Source of the DNA: Lawsonibacter hominis | Lineage (GTDB): Bacteria > Bacillota > Clostridia > Oscillospirales > Oscillospiraceae | DNA length: 64,000 nt | Direction of reading: 5' to 3' | Assembly (NCBI RefSeq): GCF_014287895.1 | Contig: NZ_JACOPP010000006.1 | Span: 62,001 to 126,000, forward strand | In this document: in pieces, positions 58,470 through 64,000 of the stretch | Position numbering within the stretch: the stretch's first letter is position 1 | Layout of the letters: every line of letters starts with the position of its first letter | Position numbers and translations under genes: made by a program | The notes under the pieces: model-generated | Told to the model about the DNA's origin: nothing | Seen by the model: only the letters and a program-made list of their open reading frames with translations | The model's database searches: none

Positions 58470-58528
58470 GTATTACTCCCGTAATACGGTCTTGACTGTA
58501 TTATAGGGATAATACGGTATACTGTCAA
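58470..58528 (-). promoter_or_regulatory. Promoter with two GntR-type operators
   Basis: Minus strand TTGACA (58523-58528), 17-bp spacer, TATAAT (58500-58505): a near-perfect promoter. GTATTATAGGGATAATAC (58498-58515) covers -10 and part of the spacer; GTATTACTCCCGTAATAC (58470-58487) lies downstream of it. Centres are 28 bp apart. Confidence 0.8.
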
Positions 58529-58531
58529 TAG

Positions 58532-58568
58532 AAAAAATAAAAATCGGCCCCGGTCGAAGACCGGGGCC
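58532..58568 (-). terminator. Terminator at the end of the rhomboid region
   Basis: GGCCCCGGTC/GACCGGGGCC stem (58546-58568) with ATTTTTATTTTTTC on the minus strand. Confidence 0.9.
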
Positions 58569-58574
58569 TCAGCT

Positions 58575-58740
58575 TGTCGAAAAAGGCCAAAGGCATTTTT
58601 CGACAGTGGGATACATGACGGACAGGACTCGATTCTTGCAGAAAAGTCGCCCTGTCCGTCATGAGAGGTGTCATTTCCGACGCGCATGTCGCCGGAAATG
58701 ACGGAACATCCTTTCCTTCCGTCGCCTGCGGGCGACGGAA
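58575..58740. repeat. Array of four consecutive stem-loops
   Basis: Four perfect stems in line: TGTCGAAAAA (58575-58605), CATGACGGACAGG (58614-58663), TCATTTCCG (58671-58701) and TTCCGTCGCC (58717-58740), each with its exact complement. No gene is seen in 58569-58757. It could be a structured RNA, a stable mRNA 3' end of the rhomboid transcript, or a palindromic repeat family. Confidence 0.75.
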
Positions 58741-58757
58741 CTCTGCGAGGCCCTTCC

Positions 58758-59324
58758 TCAGGGGGGGGCACTTCGGCGGGCGGCGGCAAAGCCGAAGGCG
58801 GTGCCGCAGGCGCCGCCCACCAGGTGCATGAAGTTGGCCACCTGGTCCGAAACAAAGAGGATGGCGTAGACCTCCTGCCCCAGATAGAGCGCCGCCGTCA
58901 GGACCAGGGTGAGGGGGATGGAGCCGGAGCGCATGCCCGCCAGAGAGGAGAGCATGATGAGCATGAACACGATGCCGCTGGCGCCCAGCAGAACCGTTCC
59001 GGGGAAGAACAGGCACTGGAGAACGCCGGAGATCAGCGCGGTGAGCCCAATGCCCAGCAGCAGGGCGCGGCTGCCGTATTTTTCCTCCATGGGTGGGCCC
59101 GCCACCAGCAGCAGGAGCATATTGCCCAGGAAATGATCCCAATCGGCGTGGCCCAGCACATGGCCCAGAAGCCGGACCAGAAACAGGGGAGAGAGGGGAG
59201 CGCGGTAGACCGAAAACAGGTGCAGCGTGGTCCAGCCCCGACTCAGCGCGCCCAGCAGCAGAGCGCCCAGACACAGCAGAAAAAAGGTCAGGATCACAGG
59301 GGCGTTGTAGTGCAGCCGTTTCAC
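58758..59324 (-). CDS. Rhomboid-family intramembrane serine protease
   Basis: 188 residues, six membrane segments. Catalytic Ser in LLGASGIVFMLIM near residue 115 and His in ANFMHLVGGACG near 166; HVLGHADWDHFLGNMLLLL gives the HxxxN-type stretch. Cuts membrane proteins within the bilayer. Ribosome site GGGAGG. It is the last gene of a minus-strand run with the secreted MBL-fold gene and gltX. Confidence 0.9.
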   Translation of the reverse strand: MKRLHYNAPVILTFFLLCLGALLLGALSRGWTTLHLFSVYRAPLSPLFLVRLLGHVLGHADWDHFLGNMLLLLVAGPPMEEKYGSRALLLGIGLTALISGVLQCLFFPGTVLLGASGIVFMLIMLSSLAGMRSGSIPLTLVLTAALYLGQEVYAILFVSDQVANFMHLVGGACGTAFGFAAARRSAPP

Positions 59325-59345
59325 GGCGGAGCCTCCCTTCTCCCG

Positions 59346-60383
59346 TTAGGGGTTGCAGCCGCCGCAGGGGCGGTAGCCGGCGGATACAGCGGCTTCCCGG
59401 CTGTCGAAGGTCACACGGTTTTGTTCCGCGGGCAGATTGGCACAGGTCTCGCGGTGGAAGACCTGGGAATTCCGGTTGCCGATGTACGCGCTCCCGGAGG
59501 TATCGCCCCGGCCCGTCTCCGGCGAACCGGAGCGCTCTGTGAGAAAGGAAACGTCCGTTCCGTCGCTGACGGCCACCACGGTGCCCAGCCGGTCGGTGCG
59601 GTAGACGGTGCATCCCGCGTCATAGAGACGGCTCAGCGTCTCTTCATGGGGGTGTCCATAGGAGTTGTCCTCGCCCACCGAGATCACTGCGTACTCCGGC
59701 ATTGCCGCGCGCAGGAAGGGGTAGCTGGTGGAGGTGCTGCTTCCATGGTGGCCCACCTTGAGCACCGTACAGGACACATCGCAGCCGTCGGAGAGCAGGT
59801 CGGCCTCCGCGTCCCGCTCCATGTCGCCGGTGAAGAGAAACGAGGTCTCTCCAAAGTCCACCCGCAGCACGATGGAGGTGTTGTTGGTATCGTCATAATC
59901 CCGCCGGGGCCCCAGAACCGTCACCACAGCGCCGCCCAGGGAAAAGGTCTCGTCGGGGGAGGGTGCGGCGGGCGTGAGGCCTTGGGCTTCGGTGTACCGG
60001 ACAAAATCCCGGAAGGCCTTGGAATCGTATTCGCGGACGGGGGAAAACACCTGCGCCGCGGCGCAGGTGTTCAGAGGGCCGGACAGGCCGCCCACATGAT
60101 CCTCGTGGGCGTGGGTACACACCACATAATCCAGCGTGTCCACGCCCTGGTCCTCCAGATAGGAGACCACCCGGCTGCTGTCCTGCGCATTGCCGCCGTC
60201 GATGAGCATTGCCTGCCCCCCGCACAGCAGCAGCGCGGAATCGGCCTGCCCCACGTCAATGAAGTGGACCGCCAGTTCCCCGTCCGGGACAGACGTGGGG
60301 GTGGCCGCGCCGGGCGCATAGGCGCAGGCGGACAGGAACAGAGGCAGCAGCGCGAGCAGGAGAGCGGACAGACGCCGCTTCAT
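59346..60383 (-). CDS. Lipoprotein with metallo-beta-lactamase fold and Cys-rich C-terminal domain
   Basis: 345 residues. Lipobox LFLSAC, then a ComEC-like MBL domain: FIDVGQADSALLLCGGQAML, metal motif CTHAHEDHVGGL, FLFTGDMERDAEADLL and VLKVGHHGSSTSTSYPFL. The last 45 residues (SAYIGNRNSQVFHRETCANL and on) with H-C-C-C look like the zinc-binding Ada or YHYDH-type module. The family includes DNA-uptake nucleases and secreted phosphodiesterases. The ATG overlaps the gltX stop by four bases. Confidence 0.85.
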   Translation of the reverse strand: MKRRLSALLLALLPLFLSACAYAPGAATPTSVPDGELAVHFIDVGQADSALLLCGGQAMLIDGGNAQDSSRVVSYLEDQGVDTLDYVVCTHAHEDHVGGLSGPLNTCAAAQVFSPVREYDSKAFRDFVRYTEAQGLTPAAPSPDETFSLGGAVVTVLGPRRDYDDTNNTSIVLRVDFGETSFLFTGDMERDAEADLLSDGCDVSCTVLKVGHHGSSTSTSYPFLRAAMPEYAVISVGEDNSYGHPHEETLSRLYDAGCTVYRTDRLGTVVAVSDGTDVSFLTERSGSPETGRGDTSGSAYIGNRNSQVFHRETCANLPAEQNRVTFDSREAAVSAGYRPCGGCNP

Positions 60384-61864
60384 CGGGTCAGCTGGGCGAT
60401 GCCCCGGCGGATGCGGCGCAGGGACTCGTCCCGGCCCAGGATCTGGCACAGCTCCACGGCGCCGCCGGGGGTGACCGCCTTGCCGGACAGGGCGGTGCGT
60501 ACCGGCCACAGGATACGGCCGTTTTTCAGTTCCAGATGCTGGGCCAGACCGATGAGCGCGTCATGGATGGCGTCATAGGTCCACGCGCCGAGCTTCTCCA
60601 GCACCGGGAGCACCAGCTCCAGGGCTTCTTTGGAAGTTTCCTCGTCGGTCTTCATCTTCTTGTGGCAGTAGAGTTGGTTGGAATACTCCGGCAGGGCGTC
60701 GAAGAAGTCCACCTGAGGGGCGATGTCCAGCCAGGTGTCGCAGCGGGGCTGCACCAGAGGGGCCACCAGCTTCAGGTCGATCTGCTCCGAGCGGATGGCC
60801 CGGCGCAGATAGGGGAGCGCCCCGGCATAGAACGCCTCGGGGGAGAGGGCGCGCAGATAGTTGGCGTTGAAGTACTTCAGCTTCTCCAGGTCGAAGATGG
60901 CGGGGGATTTGGAGATGCCGCCCAGCTCGAAGATCTCTGAAAGCTCCTTCAGCGTGAAGAACTCCCGCTCGGCGTATGCTCCGCGGGGCGACCAGCCCAG
61001 CAGAGTCACGTAGTTGACCACCGCCTCGGATAAAAAGCCCTGTTCCAGCAGGTCCTCATAAGAGGGATCGCCGTGGCGCTTGGACATCTTGTTGTGCTGA
61101 TCCCGCATCACCGGGGAGCAGTGGACGTAGATCGGGACTTCCCAGCCGAAGCCCTCATACAGCAGGTTGTATTTGGGTGCGGAGGAAAGATACTCGCTGC
61201 CCCGGACCACGTGGGTGATCCCCATCAGGTGGTCGTCCACCACGTTGGCAAAATTGTAGGTGGGCAGGCCGTCTTGCTTTATGAGTACCTGGTCGTCCAG
61301 TGTGACGTTCTCGACGGTGATGTCGCCGAAGCTCACATCGTGGAACGTGGTGGAGCCGGTATGGGGAATGCGCTGGCGGATCACAAAGGGCTCGCCGGCG
61401 TCCGCACGGGCCTGGGCCTGAGCCGGGCTCAGGGTGCGGCAGGGATCGTCATGGCGTTCGAACGGATCGGAAGGCTCCTCCGATTCCGCTTTTTCGCAGA
61501 AGCAGTAGTAGGCGTGTCCGCGCTCCACCAGCAGTCTGGCATACCGGCCGTACAGGCTGCGGCGTTCCGTCTGGATGTAGGGACCCACGGGGCCGCCCAC
61601 GTCGGGACCCTCGTCCCAGTCCAGGCCGCACTGGCGCAGGGTGCGGTAGATGACCTGGGTGGCGCCCTCCACCAGACGGCCCTGGTCGGTGTCCTCGATG
61701 CGCAGAAGGAACTTGCCGCCGCCGTGGCGGGCGATGAGCCAGGTGTACAGGGCGGTGCGCAGATTGCCCACATGCATATAACCGGTGGGGGAGGGGGCGA
61801 AACGGGTGCGCACCTCCCCATGGGGGATACGTGCTTCCATGTCCTCAAACCATTTCATATCCAT
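60380..61864 (-). CDS. gltX: Glutamyl-tRNA synthetase
   Basis: Charges tRNA-Glu (and possibly tRNA-Gln). 494 residues: class I motif PSPTGYMHVGNLRTALY (HIGH as HVGN), the zinc-like CFCEKAE region, KMSKRHGDPSYEDLL (KMSKS) and a helical anticodon-binding C-terminus. Ribosome site AGGAG. Divergent from trpS; both share a promoter region. Confidence 0.97.
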   Translation of the reverse strand: MDMKWFEDMEARIPHGEVRTRFAPSPTGYMHVGNLRTALYTWLIARHGGGKFLLRIEDTDQGRLVEGATQVIYRTLRQCGLDWDEGPDVGGPVGPYIQTERRSLYGRYARLLVERGHAYYCFCEKAESEEPSDPFERHDDPCRTLSPAQAQARADAGEPFVIRQRIPHTGSTTFHDVSFGDITVENVTLDDQVLIKQDGLPTYNFANVVDDHLMGITHVVRGSEYLSSAPKYNLLYEGFGWEVPIYVHCSPVMRDQHNKMSKRHGDPSYEDLLEQGFLSEAVVNYVTLLGWSPRGAYAEREFFTLKELSEIFELGGISKSPAIFDLEKLKYFNANYLRALSPEAFYAGALPYLRRAIRSEQIDLKLVAPLVQPRCDTWLDIAPQVDFFDALPEYSNQLYCHKKMKTDEETSKEALELVLPVLEKLGAWTYDAIHDALIGLAQHLELKNGRILWPVRTALSGKAVTPGGAVELCQILGRDESLRRIRRGIAQLTR

Positions 61865-61897
61865 AGGAAAAACTCCTTTTTCAACGTCTGTCCCACT

Positions 61898-61948
61898 ATT
61901 CTATTTTTTTAGGTTAGGATTGTCAAGGGCCTTTGGATATGGTATGAT
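61898..61948. promoter_or_regulatory. Overlapping divergent promoters of gltX and trpS
   Basis: For trpS (plus): TTGTCA (61920-61925), 17 bp, TATGAT (61943-61948). For gltX (minus): TTGACA (61921-61926), 17 bp, TAGAAT (61898-61903). The two -35 boxes are on top of each other, so RNA polymerase would bind one at a time. Confidence 0.7.
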
Positions 61949-62011
61949 AATTCAACATGGGTCTTTGGGCCCATTCTCCAAACGATAGACGCGCAAGAGG
62001 TGTTTTTTCAA

Positions 62012-63013
62012 ATGGAAAACGAGAAAAAGGTCCTTCTCTCCGGCATCCAGCCCAGCGGCGAGCTGCATCTGGGCAATTATCTGGGTGCGATCAAGAACTG
62101 GGCGGAGCTGTCGGATCAATTCGACTGTTACTGGTTCATGGCCGACCTGCATACCATCACCGTGCGCCAGGACCCGGCGGCCCTGCGCAAACGGACCCTG
62201 GCCCAGATCGCGACTTATATCGCCTGCGGTCTGGATCCGGAGAAGAATACCATTTTTGTCCAGTCCCATGTGAGCGCTCACGCAGAACTGGGCTGGGTGC
62301 TGGATTGCTATACCATGTTCGGGGAGCTTTCCCGTATGACCCAGTTTAAGGACAAGTCCGCCCGGAACGCCGACAATATCAATGCCGGCCTGTTTACCTA
62401 TCCCTGCCTGATGGCGGCGGATATCCTGCTCTACCAGCCGGACTTCGTCCCGGTGGGAGAAGACCAGAAACAGCACGTGGAGATCTGCCGGGACATCGCA
62501 AACCGCTTCAATCACCTCTACGGGGAGGTGTTCAAGGTTCCCGAACCCTATATCCCCAAAACCGGCGCCCGGGTGATGAGCCTCAACGCCCCGGAGAGCA
62601 AAATGAGCAAATCCATGCCCGACGGCTGCGTGTTCCTGCTGGAAAAGCCGGAGGACATCATGCGCAAGTTCAAGCGTGCGGTCACGGACAGCGACACCGA
62701 ACGGTGCGTGCGCCTCGACCGGGAGAACAAGCCTGGCGTGGCCAATCTGATGGGCATCTACTCCGCGGTGACCGGCAAAAGCTTCGAGGCCATCGAGGCG
62801 GAATTCGAGGGCAAGGGCTACGGCGTCCTCAAGCCGGCCGTGGGGGAGGCCGTGGTGGAGACGCTGCGTCCCATCCGGGAGGAGACCGAGCGGCTGCTCG
62901 CCGACAAGGCGTATTTGGAAAGCGTCTACCGCGCCGGTGCTGAGCGGGCGTCCCGCGCGGCCGAGAAGACCCTGCGCAAGGTCTATAAGAAGGTGGGCTT
63001 CCTGCCCCGGTAA
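62012..63013 (+). CDS. trpS: Tryptophanyl-tRNA synthetase
   Basis: 333 residues, family length. Class I motifs SGIQPSGELHLGNYLGAIKN (HIGH as HLGN) and SKMSKSMPDG (KMSKS); FPYPCLM-type LFTYPCLMAADILLYQ and VPVGEDQKQHVE are also diagnostic. Start at the ATG after AAGAGGTG; a GTG four codons earlier is unlikely. Confidence 0.97.
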   Translation: MENEKKVLLSGIQPSGELHLGNYLGAIKNWAELSDQFDCYWFMADLHTITVRQDPAALRKRTLAQIATYIACGLDPEKNTIFVQSHVSAHAELGWVLDCYTMFGELSRMTQFKDKSARNADNINAGLFTYPCLMAADILLYQPDFVPVGEDQKQHVEICRDIANRFNHLYGEVFKVPEPYIPKTGARVMSLNAPESKMSKSMPDGCVFLLEKPEDIMRKFKRAVTDSDTERCVRLDRENKPGVANLMGIYSAVTGKSFEAIEAEFEGKGYGVLKPAVGEAVVETLRPIREETERLLADKAYLESVYRAGAERASRAAEKTLRKVYKKVGFLPR

Positions 63014-63028
63014 AGGAGCTTCTTCAGA

Positions 63029-64000
63029 ATGCCAATGAAAATCGAGCTTTCGCTCATTGGGGTGGTGGCTGCGGCCCTGATCGTGGCCCTGATCGTGGCA
63101 CTGGTGGCCACCCCTGTCGTTAAGAGCCTGGCCTTTAAAATGGGGGCCATGGACGTACCCAAGGATAACCGCCGTATGCACGATCATCCCATTCCACGCA
63201 TGGGCGGCCTTGCCATTTTCCTGGGCTTTCTGCTCAGCGTGCTCCTTTTTGCGGAGATCACGCCCCAGCTGCGGGGCATGCTGCTGGGCTCCGTCATCAT
63301 CGTGGTGCTGGGCATCTTCGACGATATCTATTCTCTGCCCGCCATGTTCAAGTTTGTGGTGCAGATCGTGGCCGCGCTGGTGGCGGTCTTCTCCGGCAAC
63401 GTGATCCAGACCCTGTCCAATCCCAACATCTTTTCCTCCGACCTCTATTGGGACCTGGGGGTCCTCTCCATCCCGGTCTCCGTGATCTGGATCGTGGCCA
63501 TCACCAACGCCGTCAACCTGATCGACGGCCTGGACGGCCTGGCCTGCGGCGTATCCACCATCAGCTCCATGACGCTGCTGGTCATCTCCCTGGTGGTGTC
63601 CGACGCACCGGCGGCCATTCTGATGGCCGCCCTTGCGGGGAGCTGCATCGGCTTTCTGCCCTATAACCTGAATCCAGCCAAAATCTTTATGGGGGACACC
63701 GGCTCCACCTTCCTGGGCTATGTGCTGGCAGTGGTGTCCATCCAGGGCCTGTTCAAGTTTTATACCATCATTTCCTTCGCAGTGCCGTTTTTGATGTTGG
63801 GCCTGCCTATTTTTGATACCTGCTTTGCCTTTATCCGGCGCATCGCCCATGGGCAGAGTCCGATGCACGCAGACCGCAGTCATGTGCATCACCGCCTGAT
63901 CGACATGGGGTTCTCCCAGAAACAGGCAGTGGCGGTGCTGTACATCATCAGCGCCATCCTCGGGCTTTCCGCCGTGGTGCTCACCACGGCAGGGGCTGTA
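63029..64000 (+). CDS. WecA/TagO-type undecaprenyl-phosphate sugar-phosphate transferase, cut by window end
   Basis: 324 residues visible, then the window ends. Multispan membrane enzyme of the MraY/WecA/TagO superfamily: DVPKDNRRMHDHPIPRMGGL, DDIYSLPAMFKFVVQI, NAVNLIDGLDGLACGVS, FMGDTGSTFLGY, and the HADRSHVHHRLIDMGF loop that marks the WecA/TagO branch (MraY has a different loop). Starts teichoic-acid-like or other polymer synthesis on C55-P. AAGGAG ribosome site eight bases before the ATG. Confidence 0.9.
   Translation, partial: MPMKIELSLIGVVAAALIVALIVALVATPVVKSLAFKMGAMDVPKDNRRMHDHPIPRMGGLAIFLGFLLSVLLFAEITPQLRGMLLGSVIIVVLGIFDDIYSLPAMFKFVVQIVAALVAVFSGNVIQTLSNPNIFSSDLYWDLGVLSIPVSVIWIVAITNAVNLIDGLDGLACGVSTISSMTLLVISLVVSDAPAAILMAALAGSCIGFLPYNLNPAKIFMGDTGSTFLGYVLAVVSIQGLFKFYTIISFAVPFLMLGLPIFDTCFAFIRRIAHGQSPMHADRSHVHHRLIDMGFSQKQAVAVLYIISAILGLSAVVLTTAGAV

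Noticed and set aside
57335..58855. 506-codon reading of the operon membrane protein
   Set aside because: The N-terminal half covers the GntR gene, its promoter and the hairpin array in another frame; the ATG at 58057 follows GGAGGC.
61952..63892. 646-codon minus-strand frame across trpS and the transferase
   Set aside because: Runs across two conserved plus-strand genes and their gap; His/Gln-rich shadow.

Overview
The window reads as chromosomal DNA of a GC-rich, anaerobic Gram-positive gut Clostridium, most like Oscillospiraceae of the Flavonifractor/Lawsonibacter kind. That is an inference from an [FeFe] hydrogenase paired with a GltD-type flavoprotein, Gx-transporter/NusG-II/ApbE genes, many small HTH-plus-membrane gene pairs, a T-box leader, an LPXTG surface protein and a dense housekeeping gene set. 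No rRNA, tRNA or CRISPR array was seen.

Layout. 1-4.4 kb (minus): cut-off [FeFe] hydrogenase with its NuoF/GltD-like partner, then a DUF4363/DUF421 membrane pair. 4.5-7.7 kb (plus): a large beta-helix surface protein with no signal peptide and a one-base frameshift before its LPQTG anchor, so probably a decaying gene. 7.8-13.8 kb (plus): carA-carB-guaA. 13.83-22.85 kb: a 9.0-kb integrative mobilizable element inserted in the 3' end of guaA. Both ends carry a 12-bp site that encodes the GuaA C-terminus Glu-Trp-Glu-stop. It holds a tyrosine integrase and Cro/C1 regulator (leftward), an HTH protein, RepA-like helicase, MobV relaxase with a recognisable oriT, and cargo: a lipoprotein between 68-bp direct repeats and an HTH/membrane operon under two palindromic operators.

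22.9-30.2 kb: ogt, cytidine deaminase, an MFS exporter, an HTH/membrane pair, an SdpI-like protein, a polysaccharide-deacetylase lipoprotein, and the Gx transporter/NusG-II/ApbE flavinylation cluster. 30.3-31.1 kb: a Cys-rich small protein and a cold-shock gene. 31.1-45.6 kb: mostly housekeeping genes (ddl, murF, mtnA, ABC-F, YdcF, prfA, Sua5/TsaC, coaE, M18 aminopeptidase, TepA). An ECF sigma/DUF4179 cassette sits between 74-bp direct repeats copied from the aminopeptidase tail and terminator, followed by a gene remnant and an 89-bp MITE-like palindrome. 45.7-49.2 kb: peptide ABC binding protein and two permeases without ATPases. 49.3-52.3 kb: DUF1538 membrane protein with a fused double P-II protein, then a winged-helix regulator.

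52.6-64 kb: leuA behind a T-box leader; a five-gene YtrA-type operon (GntR regulator, two membrane proteins, ABC ATPase, exported protein) with two matching operators on its promoter; an array of four stem-loops behind a terminator; a rhomboid protease; a secreted metallo-beta-lactamase-fold protein with a Cys-rich tail; gltX; divergent trpS; and the start of a WecA/TagO/MraY-type transferase. The most unusual points are the guaA-site element with its oriT and operators, the repeat-bounded cassettes at 19.7-21.2 and 42.1-44.2 kb, the hairpin array at 58.6 kb and the DUF1538/double P-II pair.
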